DNA of 64,000 bases from Nemertoderma westbladi (taxonomy: Eukaryota > Xenacoelomorpha > Nemertodermatida > Nemertodermatidae), in assembly GCA_032718475.1 (NCBI GenBank), contig JAUCBJ010001066.1:1-64000 (forward strand), in the 5' to 3' direction. Numbering within the stretch: the stretch's first letter is position 1; the number at the start of each line of letters is the position of its first letter. Below are positions 22,553 through 35,600 of this stretch, in pieces. Position numbers and translations under genes: made by a program. Below the pieces are notes generated by a model. That model was not told the DNA's origin. It did no database searches and saw only the letters and a program-made list of their open reading frames with translations.

Positions 22553-22944
22553 AAAAATTTTTCTACAAATCTTTTATCATATTGCTTGAAATTTGAAACA
22601 CAACTAGTTCAACTCACCGTGGTTGTTACCATGAAGCCGGAATTTTCTATTTCGCCTTTAAATTTTTTTATACGCGTTTTAAAAAAGGGTCTAGCGAAAT
22701 CGCACCATCCGTTACAAGGGTTCCAAATATGTAACAATATCTGAATTTCGTTGAGAAATAGCTGAGATATAGGCGTTCAAAGATTGCACGAATTATATTG
22801 TTCGCTGCAGGCCATTTATTCTATTTAATAAATACATATATACATACACATATATACATTTACATAATATACAACAATTTACTGTACAACAATTTTACAA
22901 CAGTTAACTCGATGGCATGGCCTTTAGTACGCCTTGACGGCAGT

Positions 22945-23004
22945 ACGGGTATATCTTTTCGACCTTCACGTAGGCCTACGCGTTGGTCGAAAAGATTTAC
23001 CCGT
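22945..23004. promoter_or_regulatory. 60-bp near-perfect palindrome upstream of ATG7
   Basis: ACGGGTATATCTTTTCGACC at 22945-22964 is mirrored by GGTCGAAAAGATTTACCCGT at 22985-23004, and the centre is CGTAGGCCTACG. It ends about 266 bp before the ATG7 start codon. A regulatory site or a hairpin in the 5' UTR is possible. It could equally be a small palindromic element, and nothing in the sequence decides. Confidence 0.45.
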
Positions 23005-23270
23005 TAATACTAGCGGCGTTGACTGGTTGAGTAATGTTACAATTTTGGAATATAGTGTATGGCCCCGGGCCCCCTATTCACTAAGGGGTGCGGAATGGAG
23101 TGACCTAGGCCTACATCCTGAGACGTTTACTGCCAGCATTGCTCATTTTCATTTATGTAAAACACAGAAACAGTACCGGTACAAGGCACAAGGCACAAGG
23201 CCTCATTTCACATTTACCGGTAGGCGTATTTGGTTCATATCATTAACAGAATAACCAGATAACGAGAGAA

Positions 23271-23609
23271 ATGGGAGAGGTAACTACCGATAATTTAAAA
23301 TTCCTTCCGTTCTCTAGTTCAATAGAACCGGGGTTTTGGTACAATCTGTCTCAAAAGAAACTCAAAGAATTCAAACTGGACGCGAGTCCTAAACCTATCC
23401 TCGGGCGGTTCAGTATAGGGGAGGGCCACGGCTACCAACCAACTCTCTATGTCGAGTACGACGCATTGAACCCCAAAGAGAGACTCGGTAGTTGTAGCTA
23501 CTCAGTTAACGGGCAGCTTATAAATACCAACACCATCGACGACTTTAAGGCTCTAGACAAAAAACGTATCTTAGATGAGGCCGCTTCAAATATATGGGAA
23601 GTTGTCCGG
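23271..23609 (+). CDS. ATG7: ATG7 exon 1
   Basis: 113 codons, ending in WEVVR at donor GTAAGT (23610), phase 0. It includes the family-typical [17 protein letters not shown] and [16 protein letters not shown]. Confidence 0.94.
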
Positions 23610-26600
23610 GTAAGTTCTGAAGTTTGGCTATTGGTACAGTATTTTAGTTGATTACCTGTTACCGTACTGCTGTAATACTGTAATAGTTTGTTAGGTTTAA
23701 CTTTTGAATTTTTAAATTTGTTTTGATATTGTTACCGGTAGTGGTTTGGTTAATGATAATGCGTCTCAAGTTTATTTACGGCTAGTTATTTGTGGGTTAA
23801 AATAGCGGAGTGGATTGACATCGCATTGAGATTGCAAGTGGTTGAACTGCAACTGGTTACCTTAGCTCTACTAATTGATGAAGCCTGATAGGCAGAAACA
23901 TATGTATAGCCCTGGTTCCCCCGGTGACGTGCTTTTCTCATTTTTTCCATTTTCGAACAAAACCATAATATTACAAGAGAGGGTGCAGGGGTAGCAGGTA
24001 GGCCTATTGCTGTATAGTAAATACATAGTGTGGCAGTTTGGATGTACCTAAATACGTCAACAACTTTATTGGAAATAGTTTAAGCCTATCTCAATTGATA
24101 TTTTGTTTAATTATACACCAAGGAACCTGTGGTCTGTCTGTAGGACACTGCTCAGACCCGCTAATTATCATGCCAAGTCGATTGTTATTTTGACTATATT
24201 ATTCCCTTAGGACGGGTCTGCTTTATCCAATCCTAGCCTTCTAAACCAATTGATACTCATAACATTCGCCGACCTAAAGAAATACCACTTCTACTACTGG
24301 TTCTGCTTCCCAGGACTGTGTCTAACTCCTATACGTTTAATCTCTAAAACAACGTTGCGCCAATCATTGTCCCCTGATCAATCATCTACCCTAGTCCGAC
24401 TCTATGACTCATATCGTTCCACCAATAGCAGCGGTTTATTCAGTCTTCGTTTAGACGGAGACACTTTGAACTTATCCGGGTTTCATGAGGACGATATGAA
24501 TAGCGACGTTTGGATTGGATGTCCGGATCCCTCTGTTTCCCCTGACTACCCCGGTTGGCCAGTGAGGAATCTAATTGCGTTGCTAGGTTACCAGATACCC
24601 AAGGGCCAATCGCGTCGCTTTGCGTTGCTGTGTTACCGTTGTCTACGCACCAGTTCGGGCAACGATGTCGGACACAGTTTGCTGCTTAACATAGAGGTTG
24701 ATGGTTACCATGGCGATACCGTGGTCCCGAAATCGGTCGGCTGGGAGAAAAATAGAAAAGGGAAAACCGCGGCCCAGATGGTCAACCTCAGTGCGTCCAT
24801 GGATCCCTTACGGTTAGTAGTGCGTCCATGGACTCCCCGCGGTTAGTAGTGCGTCCATGGACTCCCCGCGGTTAGTAGTGCGTCCATGGACTCCCCGCGG
24901 TTAGTAGTGCGTCCATGGACCCCCCGCGGTTAGTAGTGCGTCCATGGACCCCCCGCGGTTAGTAGTGCGTCCATTGACCCCCCGCGGTTAGTAGTGCGTC
25001 CATGGACCCCCCGCGGTTAGTAGTGCGTCCATGGACCCCCCGCGGTTAGTAGTGCGTCCATGGACCCCCGCGGTTAGTAGTGCGTCCATGGACCCCGCGC
25101 GGTTAGTAGTGCGTCCATGGACCCCCGCGGTTAGTAGTGCGTCCATGGACCCCCGCGGTTAGTAGTGCGTCCATGGACCCCCCGCGGTTAGTAGTGCGTC
25201 CATGGACCCCCCGCGGATAGTAGTGCGTCCATGGACTCCCCGCGGTTAGTAGTGCGCCCATGGACCCCCGCGGTTAGTAGTGCGTCCATGGACCCCCGCG
25301 GTTAGTAGTGCGTCCATGGACCCCCGCGGTTAGTAGTGCGTCCATGGACCCCCCGCGGTTAGTAGTGCGTCCATGGACCCCCCGCGGTTAGTAGTGCGTG
25401 CATGGACCCCCCGCGGTTAGTAGTGCGTCCATGGACTCCCCGCGGTTAGTAGTGCGTCCATGGACCCCCCGCGGTTAGTAGTGCGTGCATGGACCCCCCG
25501 CGGTTAGTAGTGCGTCCATGGACTCCCCGCGGTTAGTAGTGCGCCCATGGACCCCCGCGGTTAGTAGTGCGTCCATGGACTCCCCGCGGTTAGTAGTGCG
25601 TCCATGGACCCCCCGCGGTTAGTAGTGCGTCCATGGACTCCCCGCGGTTAGTAGTGCGTCCATGGACCCCCGCGGTTAGTAGTGCGTCCATGGACCCCGC
25701 GCGGTTAGTAGTGCGTCCATGGACCCCCGCGGTTAGTAGTGCGTCCATGGACCCCCGCGGTTAGTAGTGCGTCCATGGACCCCCCGCGGTTAGTAGTGCG
25801 TCCATGGACCCCCCGCGGTTAGTAGTGCGTCCATGGACTCCCCGCGGTTAGTAGTGCGCCCATGGACCCCCGCGGTTAGTAGTGCGTCCATGGACCCCCC
25901 GCGGTTAGTAGTGCGTCCATGGACCCCCGCGGTTAGTAGTGCGTCCATGGACCCCCCGCGGTTAGTAGTGCGTGCATGGACCCCCCGCGGTTAGTAGTGC
26001 GTCCATGGACTCCCCGCGGTTAGTAGTGCGTCCATGGACCCCCCGCGGTTAGTAGTGCGTCCATGGACCCCCCGCGGTTAGTAGTGCGTCCATGGACCCC
26101 CCGCGGTTAGTAGTGCGTCCATGGACCCCCGCGGTTAGTAGTGCTTCCATGGACCCCCCGCGGTTAGTAGTGCGTCCATGGACCCCCCGCGGTTAGTAGT
26201 GCGTCCATGGACTCCCCGCGGTTAGTAGTGCGTCCATGGACTCCCCGCGGTTAGTAGTGCGTCCATGGACCCCCCGCGGTTAGTAGTGCGTCCATGGACC
26301 CCCGCGGTTAGTAGTGCGTCCATGGACTCCCCGCGGTTAGTAGTGCGTCCATGGACTCCCCGCGGTTAGTAGTGCGTCCATGGATCCCTTGCGGTTAGTA
26401 GTGCGTCCATGGACTCCCCGCGGTTAGTAGTGCGTCCATGGACTCCCCGCGGTTAGTAGTGCGTCCATGGACTACCCGCGGTTAGTAGTGCGTCCATGGA
26501 CCCCCCGCGGTTAGTAGTGCGTCCATGGACTCCCCGCGGTTAGTAGTGCGTCCATGGACTCCCCGCGGTTAGTAGTGCGTCCATGGACTCCCCGCGGTTA

Positions 26601-29600
26601 GTAGTGCGTCCATGGACCCCCCGCGGTTAGTAGTGCGTCCATGGACCCCCGCGGTTAGTAGTGCGTCCATGGACTCCCCGCGGTTAGTAGTGCGTCCATG
26701 GACTCCCCGCGGTTAGTAGTGCGTCCATGGATCCCTTGCGGTTAGTAGTGCGTCCATGGACTCCCCGCGGTTAGTAGTGCGTCCATGGACTCCCCGCGGT
26801 TAGTAGTGCGTCCATGGACTCCCCGCGGTTAGTAGTGCGTCCATGGACCCCCCGCGGTTAGTAGTGCGTCCATGGACTCCCCGCGGTTAGTAGTGCGTCC
26901 ATGGACCCCCGCGGTTAGTAGTGCGTCCATGGACTCCCCGCGGCTAGTAGTGCGTCCATGGACTCCCCGCGGTTAGTAGTGCGTCCATGGACTCCCCGCG
27001 GTTAGTAGTGCGTCCATGGACTCCCCGCGGTTAGTAGTGCGTCCATGGCCCCCCGCGGTTAGTAGTGCGTCCATGGACTCCCCGCGGTTAGTAGTGCGTC
27101 CATGGATCCCTTGCGGTTAGTAGTGCGTCCATGGACTCCCCGCGGTTAGTAGTGCGTCCATGGACTCCCCGCGGTTAGTAGTGCGTCCATGGACTCCCCG
27201 CGGTTAGTAGTGCGTCCATGGACCCCCCGCGGTTAGTAGTGCGTCCATGGACTCCCCGCGGTTAGTAGTGCGTCCATGGACCCCCGCGGTTAGTAGTGCG
27301 TCCATGGACTCCCCGCGGCTAGTAGTGCGTCCATGGACTCCCCGCGGTTAGTAGTGCGTCCATGGACTCCCCGCGGTTAGTAGTGCGTCCATGGACTCCC
27401 CGCGGTTAGTAGTGCGTCCATGGCCCCCCGCGGTTAGTAGTGCGTCCATGGACTCCCCGCGGTTAGTAGTGCGTCCATGGACCCCCGCGGTTAGTAGTGC
27501 GTCCATGGACTCCCCGCGGTTAGTAGTGCGTCCATGGACTCCCCGCGGTTAGTAGTGCGTCCATGGACTCCCCGCGGTTAGTAGTGCGTCCATGGACTCC
27601 CCGCGGTTAGTAGTGCGTCCATGGACTCCCCGCGGTTAGTAGTGCGTCCATGGACTCCCCGCGGTTAGTAGTGCGTCCATGGACTCCCCGCGGTTAGTAG
27701 TGCGTCCATGGACCCCCGCGGTTAGTAGTGCGTCCATGGACTCCCCGCGGTTAGTAGTGCGTCCATGGACTCCCCGCGGTTAGTAGTGCGTCCATGGACT
27801 CCCCGCGGTTAGTAGTGCGTCCATGGACTCCCCGCGGTTAGTAGTGCGTCCATGGACTCCCCGCGGTTAGTAGTGCGTCCATGGACTCCCCGCGGTTAGT
27901 AGTGCGTCCATGGACTCCCCGCGGTTAGTAGTGCGTCCATGGACTCCCCGCGGTTAGTAGTGCGTCCATGGACCCCCGTGGTTAGTAGTGCGTCCATGGA
28001 CTCCCCGCGGTTAGTAGTGCGTCCATGGACTCCCCGCGGTTAGTAGTGCGTCCATGGACCCCCGCGGTTAGTAGTGCGTCCATGGACTCCCCGCGGTTAG
28101 TAGTGCGTCCATGGACTCCCCGCGGTTAGTAGTGCGTCCATGGACTCCCCGCGGTTAGTAGTGCGTCCATGGACTCCCCGCGGTTAGTAGTGCGTCCATG
28201 GACTCCCCGCGGTTAGTAGTGCGTCCATGGTCTCCCCGCGGTTAGTAGTGCGTCCATGGACTCCCCGCGGTTAGTAGTGCGTCCATGGACTCCCCGCGGT
28301 TAGTAGTGCGTCCATGGACTCCCCGCGGTTAGTAGTGCGTCCATGGACTCCCCGCGGTTAGTAGTGCGTCCATGGACTCCCCGCGGTTAGTAGTGCGTCC
28401 ATGGACCCCCGCGGTTAATAGTGCGTCCATGGACTCCCCGCGGTTAGTAGTGCGTCCATGGACTCCCCGCGGTTAGTAGTGCGTCCATGGACTCCCCGCG
28501 GTTAGTAGTGCGTCCATGGACCCCCCGCGGTTAGTAGTGCGTCCATGGACTCCCCGCGGTTAGTAGTGCGTCCATGGACCCCCCGCGGTTAGTAGTGCGT
28601 CCATGGGCCCCCCGCGGTTAGTAGTGCGTCCATGGACTCCCCGCGGTTAGTAGTGCGTCCATGGACTCCCCGCGGTTAGTAGTGCGTCCATGGACTCCCC
28701 GCGGTTAGTAGTGCGTCCATGGACCCCCCGCGGTTAGTAGTGCGTCCATGGACTCCCCGCGGTTAGTAGTGCGTCCATGGACCCCCCGCGGTTAGTAGTG
28801 CGTCCATGGACTCCCCGCGGTTAGTAGTGCGTCCATGGACCTCCCGCGGTTAGTAGTGCGTCCATGGACCCCCCGCGGTTAGTAGTGCGTCTATGGACCC
28901 CCGCGGTTAGTTATGTATTTCTATAGCAGCGATTAGATGTTTATTTATCTGCCCCCTTAGCCTTTTTAATCCCCCCCCCCTCCCCCGCACCCACAGATTG
29001 GCTGATTCCTCAGTGGATCTGAACCTCGAATTAATGAGATGGAGGATTCTACCTCAACTCCAATTGGACGTTGTAAAGGAGGCACGGTGTTTGTTGCTAG
29101 GCGCCGGTACACTTGGTTGTGCAGTCTCCCGTTGTCTCATTGGTTGGGGCGTAAAGAATATTACTTTAATAGATAATTCCCGCGTATCTTATTCCAACCC
29201 AGGTAAAGTGAATGGCAAAGAGATCTAGTTACTTACAGTGCGGATCAATATTCACGTTTTTAGAATTCTGTATTTTACAGTAATAGCCATTATTGGATAG
29301 TGGTCTGGCCATACCTAAAAGACTGATATTATTAATTACCATAGACCGATAATTAATTACCATTGGATGTGCACCGATATGAGGTTTTTTTCAAAATGTT
29401 CACTGAGAAAAGTTTCTAAACGGTTAGAAAAAATTTAGAAAAATTGAATTTTGTTTAGGAAACCAAAATAAGTTTCCCAATGGCATGAATGTATTGGGAA
29501 AGTGAGAAGCAGGCCATGAAATACTGATGTATTGTTGTTTTCTACTTTAGTTTTTCATGCGGTAAATCCAGCACCTATAATATATCGAAATATTGAACTA

Positions 29601-32600
29601 ATTAGTCGCACTTCCACTTGGTCCTTCTACTACAGTATGACCGACTGGTAACTGTACCTAAAAACCTAATTAACACCAGCCATTATTTTTCATAAGTTTC
29701 CTGGAAAATTGCGAAAGTGATACTCGAATTTTTTCATGTTATTCACCATTCTGATTCCACGAAACAGGTTGAAAAGAAATATGAATAAGTCCAAAATATG
29801 AATTCTGGCCTCGGCTACTAAGTTGCATCAAAAAATAATTTTTTAATAATTTAATTTCAATATAGTCCACCCACAATCAATGTTACACTTTAATTGTAAT
29901 TATTTGTTTGTATTTTGGGGCAGTAAGCATTACAAAATGCTTTAAATTCGAACCATTGCCACCGCCACCGCCACCACCTTAATGAAGCTAATTCGTACTA
30001 TTCGAAAATTCAAAAAAACGTTCGCTTTTCTTGAGATAATGTCCCGATGCATTTTCGGTTGTTTCCTCCGTGAGAGAGAACTACTGTATGTTCAATGAAA
30101 CAAAAACACACTTAGACTGTAACACAGTCTATATCAACATACTTAGAAACAATTCCGGTACCACAAATAAGTGTATTTCATTTCATTGTATTTCAACGTT
30201 AATTTATACAATCTAATCTATGGATGTTAAACACACATACAAGTGTATTTCATATTAAAGAAGTTGGTACAAATGAAGCTGATGGAGTTGGATCAGATTT
30301 GGAGATTCAAGGATTCGACTAGGGTGAATGTTTGCGCTTTTAAGACCTTTGACAGTTTAACCTGCCAAATTAGGATGTCTTTTAGATGATATATATTCTT
30401 TAGCTTATGACGAGTATTTGATACACTACATTAGCCGAAGCCAGTCTATGCGCAATCATTCACCCGCTGGATATACCCGGGAGACTGAATTCGGAACTTA
30501 ATGATTGATGGTGTAAGCCTACCGTATTATTCGACTGATCGTAATATATAATCTCTGACAAATATTATTCACTTTCGGGAAATATTAACAGTTCCTTTAG
30601 GACGTGGCGCTCTAAATATGTAAACAGAGTTATGACTTAAACTAGACACAACGAAAAGGCTATAGATTCACGTATATGGCGCATTCTTTAGGAGATGCTT
30701 TGTTATCAGTTACAATCATACACAATGCTGCACAATACTGCACACTAATCTGCCGACCTTCACTAAATTTGGTCACGTATAAAGAGAGCAACATACAATT
30801 TATGTCGGGCATATGAAATAGCATTAGATTCACTTCAAACCACTTAACATAGGTCGCAATCGTTTATCTGTAACCGGTCTCTCTAACCTTTAGTATATCA
30901 AGAAGGTATTGATCAGTATTCCGATATAATATTTCATCAACCAATATAATGAATAACCGACAGTAAAAGCAGTAATATTAGTAATTTATGGATAGATATG
31001 GTATGTTAACTCGATTTGCATTGGTATGGTTAGATAACAGATATACGTTCTATAATTAAGCCTACTAATGTAAAGCTAAAGAATGCTGATATACGGAGGT
31101 GCCAAAAGCCGGTGTTCTTAGGCTCTGGGCAAAAACATAACACTGAACTACTGAGTTTCTGCATCCACCTCCAAAACAGAGACAAAAAACGCTCTGATTG
31201 GTCAACCGAACAACGAGAGAACAAAGAAACAAAGAAATGTCGACGTGGCAATATCAGCTGTTAGCCGTCGTCATGGTAGCGACACTGTTTTCAAGAGTAT
31301 CTAGCTTATCGCGTCACGAGATTACGGATTATGTCCTCTAAAGTACAAATACAGAAGAAATGGCTTTTATGTCCTCTAAAACACCAGTACAGCAAGGACA
31401 CGGCCTTTTTATGCCTGGTAAACCAACCACAGAGTACTTTACAGGGAAAATAACCGGCTAATTATGCAAAAGCTTTTACACCGCTCCCAGAAAATGGGAT
31501 TTAAGTCTATAAAATATAACAAATCACAGTTTCTAAAATATAAAGATACTCTAAACAGTTAGTCTTTCTTACGCAGACGGCGTTTACGCAGTTTTTTGAG
31601 GCTAGCAAGAGTCCTTTTCTCTTTGGGGCGAGCCACTTTACTAGGAGGGCTATCAATCCTGGGTGAAGGGTGCAATATGATTGCATCAGAAAGTGTAGGA
31701 TTATGGTCGGGGTATCCGCCGTTTCGATATGCTTCTCCTCGAGCTGATTTTCCTCCGCTCGTAGCTGGATACGTTCATCCAAAAACTCTCGCAGAGAATG
31801 GGTTGTCTAAGTTTGATATCTTCTTAGAGATTCTGGATTTCACAATCGAACTGAGATAAAGACAATTCGTTTATCGCTTGGACTTACTGTTACAACTTAC
31901 GTTTATCTAAGCAAACGCCGGTTTCCTTTCTGATCTTTGTAGAATAGCGTTTAACTCGTTTGGTACAACGTTCTCCGCCACTTTGGTGACAGGTTATATC
32001 GTGTTAAGCCGGGACGATGGTAAGGGTTAAACGGCGACATTAAATGTCCGCGTCCCAATCCGGTTAGGTAGAATGGGCTAATATCTAGGAAGCCCACAAC
32101 TGGGGTGCCACCAACTAATTGTTCAGGTAACACTAGATCTTTGAGCAGTGAGTACAGCTCGGGAGGATCCGTCATACTAATAGGATCAAGAGTCTGAAGT
32201 CTCACTAGGGAATGAGGAGTTCTGATCGAGTATTCCGAAACTCTGATCATTGGTTTATTTAAGGATCGTCTGAGTCGAACGAGCGTAGGTGATACATCGA
32301 ACAAGTTTCGCCCGAAACTCCCGTAAGTATAGCGAGTAAAACCGTGTTTAAAGCAACGTCTCCGCGGATGTTTATGTCTTTCCGACTGTTGGTTGGGTCT
32401 TGGGCATTCATCGCAATAATACCAAAAACGCACGTCTTGTAGGGGAAACGCGAGTGATCTCTCTCCAGCCTACAATATTCCTCCATCCGTTCGAAGCTAT
32501 CCGGTACAACAGGTAGCGATCGATCGGCGGTAAGATACATCATAGTGGAATAGAGCCGTTCGAGTTCTACCATGCGGTCATGATGTATACCTTGAGGACA

Positions 32601-35600
32601 TCGAGTTTCTAGATTCTGCTGACTGGCAATATCGAGATAGGTCTCTCTCAAGAATTCCAGGTATTTGGTGGAGTCGCTGCATTTATCCGGCTCTTCGACA
32701 TCTGCACCTTCGAGTCGGTTTCGAATAGAATTTTCGTGTTCAAGTCTCAGTTTATCGTTCCGCTTCCGCTGGGTATGATATTTAAATAAACCACTTCCCT
32801 TTGGTGTCTACATCGTTCGTATCGTGTAGGTCGATAGGATGACCAGTAGTTAAGAAGTCCATATACGCACCATTACGATGCGTATAGCGAGCGGCGAATT
32901 TTCTACAGTCCAACCCACGCGCAAGTTGCTCCCGGGACATTGGCGGTTAGATATAACGACCATCGTCCTCCGTAGTAGTTGGACCAGCGTCGCCGCGTAT
33001 CAAGCTATCAACAAACGCCCGTAAAGGTAGAGTATATCGCTCCCTGATACCAAGATCATCATCTATCAACTCAATCATATCTGCTATATAAGTTTATCCA
33101 TATTATAATGAGTTTATATTTAGGCGAGCGGGCGTCGCTGCCTACCCCTCTCTGCCCCCGGACAGTGCGAGATCCTCAGCGCTGGTGTACTTTCGCCGAT
33201 GTGCCTATCGCCAACGTCGTAGCTGCACAACGACTACAACAACCAGCACGAGCCACTCCACCGTCCGTCCCAAAGGCTTAGATATACTTCAGGTTCTTAC
33301 TGGAGAGTTAGGGTTACTTTCACAATTGCGACTCGCTACTGTAAACACACCTTAGTAGTAACATTCACCTACAAACGCACAAATTCCACGTAACAGTCAC
33401 AAATGGTACACATTCTATCACACATTCGGGTCATTTGTCCGTTAGTCAAGTGCCTTCCAGAATGTCACGTTGTTATTATGTATCCTTGGATACTAGCGGT
33501 GCGCTATTTATTCCATATGCTATTCAATGAGCAAGCTTTTTATTGTTCTATTAACTCGCTTCTAATTCTAGCGTGGTTGTTGCTATGGTGACATTATGGA
33601 AAGCTAGCGGTAGAATTAGGGTAATTCCCATGCATACAGATCTGGGATGCTATTTAATAGTAAGTCTTTAATGGTCAATATCATCTTTATATATGATTTT
33701 ATGAATTTTATCGGCTATTGACTCTATATTGGAGATTCTCACACTCTAACACACTTAATAGGATGAATCTCCGCTCCCGTGATCTATTAATTAATGGGAT
33801 TTTGGGAATGTTATAAATTGCATAAAATTGCAATTTATTAAATTCATTAAAGTATGAATTTAAATTTATTCCCTGAAATTTTATTATTTGATAGTTAAAT
33901 TGACACAATTTGATTCCAGAGCATATCTGGGGACATATGATCCTTGATTCTATGAATTTGTCTTTTTAAGAGTATCGGTAAATGCTACGATATCTTAATC
34001 GACTAGAATGTTAAAGGATCTAAAATTTGACAGATTTTGTAAATATTAATAATTAATATTTAGGATGGGCACCAGTTTATTCCAGAACTTGTCTGGGGAC
34101 GTTAACCACTGATTCTAGAATTTTGTCTTTCAAGTATATCGGTGGGTGCCGCGATATCTTAATCGACTAGAATTGCAGATGGTCAAATGGTTTAACAGAT
34201 TTATTTTGCGTTATACGCTACTGTTAAAGGGACATCACACTACTATATGTATTATTTAATATACGGTATGAGAGCAATATCGCACGAGGCAATGTCAGTG
34301 AGAAGAGGCAAGTCGTTTCCAAGGTCTACCCAGAGCTTGGTTTAGCCGAGACACGAGGATCTGAACTTTGCATTCCTAATACTCTGCCTACCAATAATAC
34401 TTGAATATAGTAGTGGCTTTATTGTACTTTAATAAGTACGGACATTTCATCTTACTGTAGTTACGTATTCGTAATGTAATACGGGCAGCAAGGAAAGAGA
34501 AAAAGAATTATTTCTCGCCGTCGCACTAAATATAATATACAAGTAATTAAGTAATAAACACTAATATATTGCACTGATCTACTAAATAATCACTAAATAA
34601 CATTCTACTAAATAAAATTAAAGAAAACGATTATAATAAAATTACATAATAATACATACATCATATAAAATAATAAAAATAAATATAAAATAATATAGTC
34701 ACACACCCACTCCGTATGTTGTTACGTTATGGAGTCCCTAGATATTTGTTGGATTAGGGAGGTGGTCGTGGGAAGAGTATCTTGCCTTCCATAGTTTCCG
34801 GACAGTTTTCGGTCTCTTTCCGGTAAACATAAACGACCAGCTGGGCGATTGAGTGGTTGTGTTACTTTCTCCGCTCCCTTGGCCTGTCTAATCTTCGCCG
34901 GGTTAAGATGGGGAGGCCATTCATCTTCTTTACTTAGGAAGTCGGGTTCACCTAACCAGTCTGGAGTATCTGTAAGTTCTTGAGGAGTTGCTCCTCTGGA
35001 GGCGATGTCGGCTAGATTGATCGTCTCGGGGCAATGTCTCCATTGATCTTCATTGGAGTTGATGTCGTCATGACCTGAGGAGTATGGTGTTCCCTCAGTT
35101 GGGTCGTCAACTTCACTGCTCTCCACTTCCTGTTCACTTAATTGATATACCTGTTCTTTTGGTAATCTTTCCATAAGAGTTCTACGAGAAGGGCCAGTAA
35201 AGTACCAACCTACTCTAGTTCTTCCCGCATAAACTTGTAGAGGTTGCGGTTGAGCAGGCCGTTTCTCCAATGTCTCGAGCGCTTCATGCGCATTTTGACC
35301 GATGAGTATTTGGACTCCAGGATAATCGGTGTTGAATCTAGGTATTTCAAACTGCTGGGTGAAATCATCCTCATCCCAATTATAAAGGTCTGCTTGAGTA
35401 GTAGCGAAGTTCTTTATAGCCACCATTTTCACTGACCTTATGCTATGTTCTCCTAGTTCGTCCTGGGGGGTGGACAACGCACCTACATAATAATCCGCTG
35501 TTACTGTAGATTTCCAAACCTGCATAATCCCTGACATGTTTAGCTTAGTTCGGAACTTGGGTTGTCCAGCGAATATGTCTTCGGCTAGCTCTTTGTCGAT

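Noticed and set aside
24791-28911. CRISPR array
   Set aside because: The units are contiguous with no unique spacers, in an animal intron; it is a minisatellite.
31030-31251. 73-aa frame present twice (also 48875-49096)
   Set aside because: It lies inside the two LTRs. Duplication of the LTR explains the repetition, and the peptide resembles no known protein.
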